Of a stretch of 64,000 bases of DNA, positions 17,532-29,047 are shown one piece after another (the stretch's first letter is position 1; each line of letters opens with the position of its first letter). Source of the stretch: an uncultured Collinsella sp. GTDB lineage: Bacteria; Actinomycetota; Coriobacteriia; Coriobacteriales; Coriobacteriaceae. Location of the stretch: assembly GCA_900541855.1 (NCBI GenBank), contig UQLD01000002.1, positions 60,526-124,525 on the forward strand, given 5' to 3'. A model generated the notes under the pieces. It was given only the letters and a program-made list of their open reading frames with translations, had not been told where the DNA came from and did no database searches. The position numbers and the translations under genes were made by a program.

Positions 17532-18914
17532 TTACTTAAGCTCGGGCCAGTAACCCTTGTTGGCCTCGATCATGTCGTCGAGAACCTCCTTGGCGACCTT
17601 CATCGACGGCACGGTCTTGTTGAGCGTAAAGGCCTTGAGCGCCTTCTCGTACGAACCCTCGATCGTAGCCTCGACCACGAGCTTCTCGGAGTTCAGCTGC
17701 TGCATCATGAGACCCTGCTGGAACAGAGGAATGTTGTCGCGGCTGATGACCTCGGGGCCGTTCTTGCCAATGTAGGCAGGCAGCTCGACCATAGCGTCGT
17801 AGGGCATGTTGGGGATAGCGCCCTTGTTCTCGCAAATGACCAGGAAGCGCTGCTTGGTGTCGTTCTTCAGAGCGATAGCCAGGTCGGCAATCCAGTCGCC
17901 GTGGCTGCCCGCATAGAACGTGCTCTCGTCGATCTCGCCGGTCTTCTCGTAGTGGTCGATGCCGTCGAAGAGATTCTTCTCGCGCGTCTCCTCAACCTCG
18001 TTAGCACGGGTGCGCTCGGGGTTGGAATGCTCGACGAACTCCTTCTGCTGCAGGTAGTAGTTCAGATACGTGTTGGGCAGGTACTCCGGGAAGCACTCCA
18101 TGATCTCGTACTCGCCCTTCCAGACGTAGTACCAGCTGCCCTTGGTGTGGCGATTCTGCTCGGGGTGCTCGTCAGTGGCCTCCTCGGGCTTCTTTGCCAT
18201 GAGCGAGCCCATGCCCTTGAGGTAGGAGTCGGGCAGCAGGATCTGGTGCTCCTTGATGTACTCGCGCAGCTGCGGGAGCACCTCCTCGCCCTTGTGGCGG
18301 ATCGAGGTGAACCAACCAAAGTGGTTGAGGCCAAAGTAATCGTACTCGACATCCTTCTTGTCGATATCGAGCGCGGCGCAAACCACGTCGATGATCGCGA
18401 TCGGCATGTCGCAGATGTTGATGATGCGAGCGTTGGGACGCAGCACGCGGCAGCCCTCGGAGACGATGGCGGCAGGGTTGGAGTAGTTGAGAATCCAGTA
18501 GTCCTTCTTGGCGTACTTCTCAACGTCATCGATCAGCTCGACCATGGGGAAGATGGTGCGCATGCCGTAGGCAAGGCCGCCGCAACCGCAGGTCTCCTGA
18601 CCAACGCAGCCGTGACGCAGCGGAATCTTCTCGTCCTGCTCGCGCATGGCGTAGCCGCCCACGCGCATCTGGGCAAACACGAAGCTCGCGTCGGTAAAAG
18701 CCGTCTCTTTGTCGGTGGTCACCGTGAGCTTGATGTCCAGGCCGAGGTCCTCGTGCAAAATCCAGTCCACGAGCACGCCGATCTTGCGCTGGCGCTCCTC
18801 GTTGATGTCGTACAGACGAATCTCGTCAACGTCGAGCTCGTCCTTGCGCAGGGCGATGGACTTGACGATGCCGGGGGTAAAGGTGGATCCGCCACCACAC
18901 AGAGTAATGATCAT
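17532..18914 (-). CDS. GH4 family 6-phospho-alpha-glucosidase
   Basis: The 460-residue enzyme belongs to GH4, which cleaves phospho-glycosides by an NAD- and Mn-dependent redox mechanism. The N-terminal CGGGSTFTPG binds NAD. The metal-site motif is CDMP with C168, and the second ligand is H198 in GLNHFGW. In GH4, CDMP is associated with 6-phospho-alpha-glucosidases such as GlvA, whereas beta-enzymes carry CNxP, so an alpha-glucoside substrate (maltose-6-phosphate type) is favoured. The ATG lies 3 bp past the EIICB stop with GGAG inside the upstream gene. It is the last gene of the PTS operon. Confidence 0.88.
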   Translation of the reverse strand: MIITLCGGGSTFTPGIVKSIALRKDELDVDEIRLYDINEERQRKIGVLVDWILHEDLGLDIKLTVTTDKETAFTDASFVFAQMRVGGYAMREQDEKIPLRHGCVGQETCGCGGLAYGMRTIFPMVELIDDVEKYAKKDYWILNYSNPAAIVSEGCRVLRPNARIINICDMPIAIIDVVCAALDIDKKDVEYDYFGLNHFGWFTSIRHKGEEVLPQLREYIKEHQILLPDSYLKGMGSLMAKKPEEATDEHPEQNRHTKGSWYYVWKGEYEIMECFPEYLPNTYLNYYLQQKEFVEHSNPERTRANEVEETREKNLFDGIDHYEKTGEIDESTFYAGSHGDWIADLAIALKNDTKQRFLVICENKGAIPNMPYDAMVELPAYIGKNGPEVISRDNIPLFQQGLMMQQLNSEKLVVEATIEGSYEKALKAFTLNKTVPSMKVAKEVLDDMIEANKGYWPELK

Positions 18915-18917
18915 TGT

Positions 18918-20534
18918 TTACTGCTCCTTCTCAATTGCGTTTTCGACCTTGTCGCGCATCTCGGCGACCTTCATGCCAAAGATAATCTGGATATTGTTGC
19001 CGTTGCGGTTGATGCCGCTGTTGGGCACGTGGTTGATGAGGTTCTCATCGATGAGGTCCGGGTTCTTAACGTTCACACGAAGACGCGTAAAGCAGTTCTC
19101 GAGCTCCTCGATGTTGTCCTTGCCACCAAGACCCGCGACCAGGTCGGCAATACCTGCATCGACGCCCTCTGCGGGAGCTGCGGCAACAGCGCCCTGCTTC
19201 ACCGCGACAGACGCGGCGGCCTCGCCCTCGGCAACGGACTCAGCAAGCTCGGACTCTTCCTCGCGACCAGGGGTGTGAAGGTTGAGCTTCTTAATAAGGA
19301 AGGTGAAGAGGAAGAAGTACAGAGCGGCGTTGACGACTCCAAGCACCAGCATAACCGGCCAGTTGGTCTTATCGACACCGAGAACCAGGTTGGAAACCAC
19401 GATGTTGATGATGCCGCCTGCAGTCGAAGCGGGCACGGAGAGAACCTTGAGCAGGACCAGGAAGATGCCGGAAAGAACCGAGTGAACGACAAAGAGCACG
19501 GGAGCGGCAAAGACAAAGAGGAAGTCCATGGGCTCGGTCACGCAGGAGAGCACGGCGGTGATGATCAGCGGGATAATGACAGCCTTGGTCTTGTCCTTGT
19601 TTCCCTTGTAAGCAGTGAAGATAAAGGCGAGGCCGATGCCGATGTAGGGCCACAGGTTGTTGAAGGTGTAGCTGTTGAAGTAGGTGCTATCGGAGAAGGG
19701 CTGGCCCGTCATTGCCATCTCGGCAACACGGATGGGATAGGCACCGGCGATAACCTGATCACCCAGCGTAAGGGTGCCGCCCACATCGGAGAACTGGAAC
19801 GGGGTGTAGATGAGGTGGTGCAGACCGGTGGGAACGAGCAGCTTGTTGAGCATGCCGTAGATAAACAGACCGATGTTGCCCGACTCCTTAATGATGCCGG
19901 CAACGGAGGAGATGGCACCCTGAACCGGAGGCCAAACGATGCAGAAGCCAGCGCCCATGATCCAGGAAATGATGATCATGATCAGGAACGGGAAGCGAAC
20001 GCCCGAGAACATCGAAAGGGCAATGGGGAACTGCTTGTTCGAGTACTTGTTGAACACGGCACCGGTGATGCAACCAAGGATGATGCCGCCAAACACGCCG
20101 GTATCGAGCACCTGGATGCCCATAACGGTGGCCTGGCCGGTTCCGGTAAGACCGAGCATGCCGCTCGCATCGGCAAGAGAGCCGGTGGCGTTGAGCACGA
20201 TGTTGTTAGCCTGCAGGAACAGGAAGAACGACATCAGGGCGATCAGCGAAGCATGGCCCTTGTTCTTCTTTGCCATGGCGCCGGCGATGCCCACGCAGAA
20301 CAGAATCGAGAGGTTGTTGATGATAAACATCAGCGACTGATAGACAACGGCGCCCACAAGCTGGAACGGACCGGAGCCCAGTACGGGGACCAAAGCGCAG
20401 ATGGTCTTGTTGGTCAGAATGATGCCCACGATGAGCAGGATGCCGGCAACCGAGAGATACATCATCGGCTGGACGATCGACTTCGCGAACACCTCCAACG
20501 GCGCTTTGAAATTGAACTTCTTTTTTGCGGTCAT
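18918..20534 (-). CDS. PTS alpha-glucoside transporter subunit EIICB (MalX/GlvC-like)
   Basis: The 538-residue membrane protein has an N-terminal EIIC domain with about ten membrane segments and the conserved NKLLVPTGLHHLIYTPF region. An acidic/Ala-rich linker near 415-450 leads to a C-terminal EIIB domain with phosphocysteine C481 in ENCFTRLRVN. Domain order and flanking genes match maltose/alpha-glucoside PTS permeases. The ATG at 20534 follows AAGGGGAG. The 99-bp gap to the antiterminator gene upstream contains a small hairpin but no clear promoter. It works with the EIIA encoded at the start of the operon. Confidence 0.87.
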   Translation of the reverse strand: MTAKKKFNFKAPLEVFAKSIVQPMMYLSVAGILLIVGIILTNKTICALVPVLGSGPFQLVGAVVYQSLMFIINNLSILFCVGIAGAMAKKNKGHASLIALMSFFLFLQANNIVLNATGSLADASGMLGLTGTGQATVMGIQVLDTGVFGGIILGCITGAVFNKYSNKQFPIALSMFSGVRFPFLIMIIISWIMGAGFCIVWPPVQGAISSVAGIIKESGNIGLFIYGMLNKLLVPTGLHHLIYTPFQFSDVGGTLTLGDQVIAGAYPIRVAEMAMTGQPFSDSTYFNSYTFNNLWPYIGIGLAFIFTAYKGNKDKTKAVIIPLIITAVLSCVTEPMDFLFVFAAPVLFVVHSVLSGIFLVLLKVLSVPASTAGGIINIVVSNLVLGVDKTNWPVMLVLGVVNAALYFFLFTFLIKKLNLHTPGREEESELAESVAEGEAAASVAVKQGAVAAAPAEGVDAGIADLVAGLGGKDNIEELENCFTRLRVNVKNPDLIDENLINHVPNSGINRNGNNIQIIFGMKVAEMRDKVENAIEKEQ

Positions 20535-20633
20535 AGCGGTACTCCCCTTCCTTTTCCGCAAATTAAGACAGATGTGCCCTGGGCAAGACCGTAAGTCCTG
20601 CCTTATATCAATCGATGTGTGGGCACGTTATGC

Positions 20634-21488
20634 CTAGAGACCAGGTTCTCCAAGCAGATTAACAATGTGATATGCGAGATAACTCTTCTCGGCATCGGTA
20701 ACGACAACGTTATAGGTAGACGACAAGTGAGCGGCTATGGCATCCGCGCACGAGAATGCGCACGGATACGCCGTTTCGTCGATTCGGAACAGCGCGTCGC
20801 CACTGATTTGCCCGGCCGTAGGATCGAGTGCTCGCTGAGCGAAAAACTGCAGGTGACGAACGAAGCGTTCGTAAGGCAGCGAGGTGTCATCGAGGGTCGT
20901 GGCATAGCGCTCGGAAACAATCGCGAGCACGTCGCGAACAAGCTGGACCGAGATGATTAGACGGTCGGAGCGTTGCGGCATGGTGGCGTTGACGATATGC
21001 AGCGTAATAAAACCCTGCTCTTCTTCGCTCATCTGGATGCCCAAATAGTCCTTGATAATCTGAAGGGCACGGCCCGCAAGCGCGTACTCCTTGCGATAGA
21101 ACTGCTGGATCTCGAGCAGCAGCGGATTCTCGCAGGAAACGCCTTTGCGCTCGCGATCGAGGGCGAGGCTGATATGGTCTGCGAGAGCGATAAGAATCTT
21201 GTCATTGATATCGACATTGAGCTCTCGACGAAGCATCTGAACGATGTCCTCGGAAATCACGAGGTTGACGGTGGGGATGGACTCCAAAAGATGTGCCAAG
21301 CGGTCAATCGTACGCGAATCCTGAGAAGTTCCCTCCTGCAACGCGTAGGTCTTTTCGACCGACGTCTCATCGATGGCATCGCCGGCATGGCGACCAAAGC
21401 AGAGGCCTCGACCGATGACGATGAGCTCGGAGCCATCGTCCGAAGTGACCATTGCGACGTTGTTGTTAAAAACTCGCTTGATAACCAC
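20634..21488 (-). CDS. BglG/LicT family transcriptional antiterminator
   Basis: The 284-residue protein starts VIKRVFNNNVAMV, aligning with the RNA-binding CAT domain of LicT (IGRGLCFGRHAGD is its core). Two PTS-regulated domains follow, with conserved histidines in ADHISLAL, FITLHIVNA, and YLAYHIVNL. Members bind a nascent-RNA hairpin to prevent termination and are controlled by phosphorylation. I chose the GTG at 21488 because it gives the LicT-length N-terminus; an upstream GTG at 21500 is possible, and neither has a strong ribosome site. It lies 18 bp after the EIIA gene and probably regulates its own operon. Confidence 0.85.
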   Translation of the reverse strand: MVIKRVFNNNVAMVTSDDGSELIVIGRGLCFGRHAGDAIDETSVEKTYALQEGTSQDSRTIDRLAHLLESIPTVNLVISEDIVQMLRRELNVDINDKILIALADHISLALDRERKGVSCENPLLLEIQQFYRKEYALAGRALQIIKDYLGIQMSEEEQGFITLHIVNATMPQRSDRLIISVQLVRDVLAIVSERYATTLDDTSLPYERFVRHLQFFAQRALDPTAGQISGDALFRIDETAYPCAFSCADAIAAHLSSTYNVVVTDAEKSYLAYHIVNLLGEPGL

Positions 21489-21506
21489 GGTACCCACCAC
21501 AAGAAT

Positions 21507-22019
21507 TTACTCGGAAAGCCAGACGACAGGCTCTTTAACAGCAACAGGGCCGGAAGCATGCTCACGAAGAGTCGAGTTCTCCGAACGCTCGCACACGATA
21601 ACGAAGACCGTGGGATCGAAGCCGGCAGCGCGAACCGCGTCGAAATCGACCTCGACGAGGGGTTGGCCCGCGTCGACATGGTCACCCTGGGCAACAAGCG
21701 CATGGAAGCCCTTGCCCTCAAGCTTAACAGTGTCGATTCCGATGTGCAGCATCACCTGAGCAGAGCTGTCGTCGGACATGATGCCCAGCGCGTGCTCAGT
21801 CGGAAACAGCGCCGCAACGGTACCGGAAACAGGAGCGCGCACCGTTCCCTCTTGGGGAACCACGGCAACGCCATCGCCCACTGCACGACTGCTAAAAGCG
21901 GGGTCATTGGTATTTTCTAGATTAACAAGCTCGCCGGAAACAGGGGCGAGAATCTCGAACTCGGAAGTCGCAGTCGCCTGCTTGTCCGAGCCACCCATAA
22001 GGCGAGAAAAGAAACCCAT
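21507..22019 (-). CDS. PTS glucose-type EIIA component
   Basis: The 170-residue cytosolic phosphocarrier has the EIIA-Glc fold: ILAPVSGELVNL, GDGVAVVP, and the two conserved histidines H76 (PTEHALG) and H92 (MLHIGIDTV), of which the second is the phosphorylation site in the family. The ATG at 22019 follows AAGGGAC. As first gene of the operon it donates phosphate to EIICB at 18.9-20.5 kb, and might also serve the EIIA-less EIIBC at 5.8 kb; the latter is speculation. Confidence 0.87.
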   Translation of the reverse strand: MGFFSRLMGGSDKQATATSEFEILAPVSGELVNLENTNDPAFSSRAVGDGVAVVPQEGTVRAPVSGTVAALFPTEHALGIMSDDSSAQVMLHIGIDTVKLEGKGFHALVAQGDHVDAGQPLVEVDFDAVRAAGFDPTVFVIVCERSENSTLREHASGPVAVKEPVVWLSE

Positions 22020-22045
22020 GGTGGCATGTCCCTTCATAAATATAG

Positions 22046-22131
22046 CCCAACCAAAATCAAACGAATGCATCCATAGAGACACACCCGTTCAAAGACTTTG
22101 GTTAGGCCCACGTCCGAGGGACTCGGTAACC
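22046..22131 (-). promoter_or_regulatory. Possible antiterminator leader of the alpha-glucoside PTS operon
   Basis: In the 5' leader of the EIIA gene, 22100-22131 can form an asymmetric hairpin (GGTTA/TAACC outer, CCGAG/CTCGG inner). The segment 22097-22106 can instead pair with 22046-22055 over ten positions with one G-U pair. The two structures share bases and exclude each other, as expected of a BglG-type target, but no T-tract follows the second. The rest of 22020-22362 holds no gene. Confidence 0.35.
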
Positions 22132-22285
22132 TTCCGCATTTCTTTTTACGGGAGATATTGTAGACAAGCCCAAAGCCAGAACAATCATTATGACCGGTGA
22201 GCGGTATTTTTTCTTCGATAAACGGTATTTAGGCGGCACTTAGGGACGTTCCTTTCCTGCCGGCACCCAGGGGCACTCCTCACTC

Positions 22286-22350
22286 TGGTGCGTTGGGGAC
22301 AGGTTTGTTTGCACCAGGTTGGTGCAGATTAACCTGTCCCCAACGCACCA
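22286..22350. repeat. GGGGACAGG-type palindrome
   Basis: Two 30-nt arms (22286-22315 and 22321-22350) are complementary at 27 positions around a 5-nt loop. It contains TTGGGGACAGGTT and follows the EFR1 gene on the minus strand. Related palindromes occur at 29771-29817, and related motifs at 50357-50399 and 62542-62578. Confidence 0.75.
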
Positions 22351-22362
22351 ATTTCGTATGCG

Positions 22363-23124
22363 CTAGATGAAGAGCTCGCATTCCTTCCGCACGACGCAAA
22401 CCTTGCTCAACATCTGGGAAACAGCGGATAGCTTGTTGGGATCAAGCTTGCGAGCGCCTCGCGGACATACGGCGATGCAGCGCATGCAGGAGATGCACGC
22501 CTCGCCAGCTGCTCGCTTGGGGTCGCCCTTGTCGATAGCACAAACGGGGCACGCCGCGGCGCATGCACCGCAGGAGGCGCAATCCTCTGTTGCCTCGGGT
22601 GCCATGCGATGACCTCCAGCTTGTTTATAAGGACGATTGCCGGGAATAGAGGGCTCGGATGCGTCCTCAGCCAACAGCTTTTGCTGAATTTGCTGCGCAA
22701 ACTCTGCGAGCTGCGCCGCATCCTGCGCATCCGGTCGCCCAGCAGCAAACTGACGAGCAACGGAATGCTCAGCAATAGCAGAAACCGCTGCAACCACCCT
22801 AAATCCGGCGCGCTTCGCAACGTCCTCCAGCTCTACGAGCGTGTCCTCAAACGCGCGGTTTCCGTATACACAAACCAAAACAGTCCGAGCCCCGTTGCCG
22901 CGCACCATGCCCAACCGGTCAGCCACCACAGCCGGGATTCTACCGGCATACGCCGGCGCAGAGATTACGGCCACGTCGTCCTTAGTCATCGACACAGCGC
23001 TGAAATCTAGCCCGCTATCGGTCAAATCGACGGTAACGGTATTCTTGTCCAGCGCCCCGGCCACAAGGCCAGACACCTTCCGCGTTCCGCCCGTCGGACT
23101 AAACACAATTTCGAATACGCTCAT
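22363..23124 (-). CDS. EFR1 family ferredoxin (flavodoxin-like plus 2[4Fe-4S])
   Basis: The 253-residue protein starts with a flavodoxin-like FMN fold (FSPTGGTRKV at residues 8-17, SAPAYAGRIPAV near 56). It ends with two 4Fe-4S motifs, CASCGACAAACPVC and CISCMRCIAVCP. This two-domain arrangement is the EFR1 (EF-hand-free, flavodoxin-ferredoxin) family of anaerobes, proposed to carry electrons. The ATG at 23124 follows GAGAGGG. It is flanked by repeats on both sides, with no evident partner gene. Confidence 0.85.
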   Translation of the reverse strand: MSVFEIVFSPTGGTRKVSGLVAGALDKNTVTVDLTDSGLDFSAVSMTKDDVAVISAPAYAGRIPAVVADRLGMVRGNGARTVLVCVYGNRAFEDTLVELEDVAKRAGFRVVAAVSAIAEHSVARQFAAGRPDAQDAAQLAEFAQQIQQKLLAEDASEPSIPGNRPYKQAGGHRMAPEATEDCASCGACAAACPVCAIDKGDPKRAAGEACISCMRCIAVCPRGARKLDPNKLSAVSQMLSKVCVVRKECELFI

Positions 23125-23323
23125 CGAGGCACCCTCTCCCTACGCCAGGCAACACGTCAAGCCGTTTTCACATTCAGACAGAGTATACGGCGCATGGGGG
23201 GGAGCTCCCCGTTTTGGTGCGCTAGGCAGCCCGATACACCAACCCATACTGCCCGCCTTTTCGGTTTGCATAATTCCCGGTACAGATTGCATATATTTAC
23301 TGGATACCGCCGCGTTCTCCTGA

Positions 23324-23575
23324 GGTACCCCATCCTGGCCCGTGCAAAAAACGGAGTATTCTGCAACGTGACCGCGCCAGCACCGCCGCGGGTGGGCAAA
23401 ACTGTAGGGCGCCGTATCATTCTAAGTCCCGACATGGCGAGAATGACGCGCCCCTGCTCCGGAAAACGGCGAAATCTGACTCGGAACGCTCGCTAGGGAT
23501 ATCCGAAGGCCACCGTTGGCGACGTCGAATCATATGCAGACAACTCGAACTGCAGAATACTCCAAAAAATGCACG
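23324..23575. repeat. Intergenic element with conserved borders, copy 2
   Basis: In the 623-bp gap 23125-23747, GGTACCCCA at 23324 precedes the border CCGTGCAAAAAACGGAGT plus ATTC (23340-23361). The opposing border GAATACTCCAAAAAATGCAC starts at 23555. The spacing is 236 bp against 237 bp in the copy at 802-1038. The core has no obvious gene. Flanks 23125-23323 and 23576-23680 show nothing I recognise. Confidence 0.6.
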
Positions 23576-23680
23576 GCGCACCCCATGGGACCCATTGCTG
23601 CATGGCGGAAAATAGGTCCTCAGCATCCCCCAGATGCATTCCCGAGAACATCACGTTTGAATTAGCGATGGACACGGCAA

Positions 23681-23715
23681 ACAAAAGGGCCCGAGCGTTA
23701 TTTGCTCGGGCCCTT
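23681..23715 (-). terminator. Terminator of DEAD-box helicase gene
   Basis: A perfect 12-bp stem (23685-23696 with 23704-23715) is followed on the minus strand by TTTTGTTT, 33 bp past the helicase stop. Confidence 0.85.
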
Positions 23716-23747
23716 AGCTTGTCTCACGCTAGCGCGCGATGCGCATC

Positions 23748-25997
<2,250 letters not shown>

Positions 25998-26270
25998 ATG
26001 TTGTTGTTCCTTATCTGCACGCGTTATGGGCACGGCATGCGGCCGCGCGAGCGTGCTTGGTAGTGCGCTAATACATACAAAAACAGGTGCGCACAGAGAG
26101 GACGTTGCTCAGCACGCTGGCGATCGCTTTGGCAGCCCTGTCACGCGCCGTCCAGACGCAGCAGCTCTAAGCGATGGAGCAGATTCGCCGCCGGTTAGTA
26201 TACCCGCGCTTCGCATGCCCCCACGTAAATCACAGATGACGAGGCGGACGAGGCGAGTCTGGGCCAATTG

Positions 26271-26454
26271 TCTCAATCTGTAACAGTTACTCAGCAAAAA
26301 CCGACCTAACTGTTGCAGATTGAGACATACACAAACCTCGCAAAACAGCATCTCAATCTGTAACAGTTAGAGATCATTTTCCCTGCTAGATGTTACAGAT
26401 TGAGATGGTTGGTTGGGACGGTCCATCGGCCAACCATCCATCCTCATCTGTAAC
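26271..26454. repeat. Hairpin array A, TCTCAATCTGTAACA family
   Basis: Two hairpins (26271-26326 and 26351-26406, starts 80 bp apart) each pair TCTCAATCTGTAACA with a right arm TGTTACAGATTGAGA (one change in the first). A different hairpin at 26404-26438 (GATGGTTGG/CCAACCATC) and a degenerate half unit at 26441-26454 follow. They fill much of the 560-bp gap between the helicase and copA; 25998-26270 shows no gene. Confidence 0.85.
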
Positions 26455-26484
26455 GAAATCTCATATATTATTTCTGTACTACAC

Positions 26485-26510
26485 ACCCCCAGGGGGTATG
26501 GGTGTATAGT
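26485..26510 (+). promoter_or_regulatory. Likely CsoR operator and -10 of copA
   Basis: ACCCCCAGGGGGT at 26485-26497 is a perfect palindrome within TACACACCCCCAGGGGGTA, the C/G-tract pattern known for CsoR operators. TATAGT at 26505-26510 could be the -10 box. The csoR gene lies 3 kb downstream. Confidence 0.6.
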
Positions 26511-26557
26511 ATCGGCAGGTTAACAATTCCAACACCGAACCACAGAAAGGAGAAGCC

Positions 26558-28900
26558 ATGGCTCAAGATAAGTTCGACGTGGGCGGCATGACATGCGCCG
26601 CCTGCCAGGCGCACGTGGACCGCGCCGTGAGCAAGCTCGACGGCGTCCAAAGCGTCGCGGTCAACCTGCTCGCCGGTTCCATGATGGTCGACTACGACCC
26701 CGCGCAGGTCTCCCCCGACGATATCTGCACCGCCGTCGATCGTGCCGGCTACTCGGCCTCGCCCGTCGATGCGAGCGCCGGTGCCGCCGGCTCAAACGGC
26801 AACGCGCAAGCCAGGTCCGGCGCCGCCCACATGGAGTCGCCAACCAAAAAGCTGGAGGCCGCTGCCTCTGCCATGCGAACCCGCCTCATCATCTCGATCG
26901 TATTCCTTATCCCACTGTTCTACATAGGCATGGGGCACATGCTTGGCTGGCCGCTGCCCAGCATTTTCACCGACCATACCCACAGCATGACGCTCGCCCT
27001 CACCGAGCTCGTCCTACTCATCCCCATCATCTATGTCAACGACGCGTACTTTATCAATGGCTTCAAATCACTCGCGCACGGCGCGCCCACCATGGACGCC
27101 CTCATCGCCGTCGGGGCCACCGCGTCCATCGCCTGGTCGCTCTACTCCATGTTCATCATGGCCGACCAGCTAACCGCAGGTCAGGTGCACGAGGCCATGA
27201 TGACAGGCATGGACAATCTGTATTTTGAGAGCGCGGGCACGATCCTGTCGCTCGTCACCGTAGGCAAATATCTCGAGACGCGCAGCAAGTCCAAAACCGG
27301 CGGCGCCATCGAAGCGCTGATCGACCTGGCGCCCAAGACCGCGACCGTCGTGGCGGAGGACGGCAGTGAGACCACCGTCGACGTCGACAGCATCCTTCCC
27401 GGTCAGGTGCTGCGCGTGCGCCCCGGCGAGTCCATCCCCGTCGACGGCGTGGTGCTCGAGGGCGCCTCCGCCGTAGACGAGAGCGCGCTCACCGGCGAGT
27501 CCATCCCCGTGGAAAAGACCGCCGGCGACACCGTCAACGCCGCCACGGTCAACCGCACCGGATCGTTTACCTTCCGTGCCACGCGCGTGGGCGCCGACAC
27601 GTCGCTCGCCAAGATCATCCAGCTCGTCGAGGACGCCAACGCCACCAAGGCGCCCATCGCCCGCCTGGCCGACAAGGTCGCCGGCGTGTTTGTGCCCGTG
27701 GTGTTTGTGATCTCGGCCGTGACCTTTGCGGTGTGGATGGCACTGACCGGCAGCATAAACGAGGCGCTCACCTCCGCCGTGGCCGTGTTGGTGATCAGCT
27801 GCCCGTGCGCGCTGGGCCTGGCCACGCCCGTCGCCATTATGGTTGGCACCGGCAAGGGCGCCGAGATGGGCATTCTGTTTAAGAGCGCCGAGGCGCTGGA
27901 GAACCTGCGCAGCGTGGGCACCGTGGTGCTCGATAAGACGGGCACGGTCACCCGCGGCAAGCCTGCCGTGACCGATATCGTGGTGGCCACGCGCACTGAC
28001 GGCTCGCCCGCCATGAGCGAAAAAGCGTTACTGAAGCTCGCTGCCGCGCTGGAGCGCTCGAGCGAGCACCCGCTGGCCGAGGCGATTATCGCCGAGTGCG
28101 AGGCGCGCGGAATCGTGGCGCGCATGGTCGAGGACTTTGCCGCAGTGCCTGGACGAGGCGTTACGGCGCGCGAGGGGCAGAATGTCATCGCAGCCGGCAA
28201 CGTGCGCTTCATGGGCGAGTTGGGCGCCGCCGCGCCTACGGACCTTGCCGAACAGTTTGCCACCGAGGGCAAGACGCCGCTGTTCTTTGCCAAGAACGGT
28301 GAGCTTGTCGGCACCATCGCCGTGGCCGACGAGGTCAAAGAGACGAGCGCTGCTGCCATTGCCGCATTGCGCAAGCTCGGCGTCGATGTGCGTATGCTCA
28401 CCGGCGACAACCGCGTGACGGCCGAAGCCATCGCCCGCCGCGTGGGACTCACCAGCGAGCAGGTTATCGCCGACGTCCTGCCCGCCGACAAGGAACGCCA
28501 CGTGCGCGAACTGCAGGATGCGGGCGGCAAGGTCGCCATGGTGGGCGACGGCATCAACGACTCCCCCGCCCTGGCGCGCGCCGACGTGGGCCTTGCTATC
28601 GGCACCGGAGCCGACATCGCCAAGGAGGGTGCCGACGTGGTGCTCATGCGCAGCGACCTCATGGACGTCGCCCGCGCCATCGAGCTTTCGCGCGCCACGA
28701 TCCGCAACATCAAGCAGGACCTGTTCTGGGCGCTGTTCTACAACGGCATCGGCATTCCGCTGGCGGCGGGCGTGTTCTTCCCGCTCACCGGCTGGCAGCT
28801 CTCGCCGATGTTTGGTGCTGCGGCCATGAGCCTGTCGAGCGTGTGCGTCGTAAGCAATGCTCTGCGTCTGCGAACCTTTAAGCCGAAAGTGGCAAAATAG
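26558..28900 (+). CDS. copA: Copper-exporting P-type ATPase
   Basis: The 780-residue membrane ATPase exports Cu(I). One N-terminal heavy-metal domain has MTCAAC at 11-16. About eight membrane segments follow, with the transport motif CPCALGLATP from residue 415. The phosphorylation site is DKTGT at about 459, followed by the SEHPLAEA motif with the P1B-conserved HP, and GDGINDSPALARADVG near the end. The ATG at 26558 follows GGAG. It heads the copper module with copZ and csoR on the same strand, and a C/G palindrome lies at its promoter. Confidence 0.93.
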   Translation: MAQDKFDVGGMTCAACQAHVDRAVSKLDGVQSVAVNLLAGSMMVDYDPAQVSPDDICTAVDRAGYSASPVDASAGAAGSNGNAQARSGAAHMESPTKKLEAAASAMRTRLIISIVFLIPLFYIGMGHMLGWPLPSIFTDHTHSMTLALTELVLLIPIIYVNDAYFINGFKSLAHGAPTMDALIAVGATASIAWSLYSMFIMADQLTAGQVHEAMMTGMDNLYFESAGTILSLVTVGKYLETRSKSKTGGAIEALIDLAPKTATVVAEDGSETTVDVDSILPGQVLRVRPGESIPVDGVVLEGASAVDESALTGESIPVEKTAGDTVNAATVNRTGSFTFRATRVGADTSLAKIIQLVEDANATKAPIARLADKVAGVFVPVVFVISAVTFAVWMALTGSINEALTSAVAVLVISCPCALGLATPVAIMVGTGKGAEMGILFKSAEALENLRSVGTVVLDKTGTVTRGKPAVTDIVVATRTDGSPAMSEKALLKLAAALERSSEHPLAEAIIAECEARGIVARMVEDFAAVPGRGVTAREGQNVIAAGNVRFMGELGAAAPTDLAEQFATEGKTPLFFAKNGELVGTIAVADEVKETSAAAIAALRKLGVDVRMLTGDNRVTAEAIARRVGLTSEQVIADVLPADKERHVRELQDAGGKVAMVGDGINDSPALARADVGLAIGTGADIAKEGADVVLMRSDLMDVARAIELSRATIRNIKQDLFWALFYNGIGIPLAAGVFFPLTGWQLSPMFGAAAMSLSSVCVVSNALRLRTFKPKVAK

Positions 28901-29047
28901 GCTCACCATTTAGTCCATTTAGAACGGGTTTTCCAGGTGCCCGAGATTGACCTGAAAGAGGAGCGACGCGTACTTTGGTACGCGAGCGACGGCTTGAAGG
29001 TCAAGGTCGGGTGCTTGGGAAAGCCGACACAACAGAGAGGAATACCC

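Noticed and set aside
17508..20594. 1028-codon open frame on the plus strand across the PTS genes
   Set aside because: It is antisense to the GH4 and EIICB genes, which have clear family motifs and ribosome sites. Long antisense frames arise from the codon bias of GC-rich genes.
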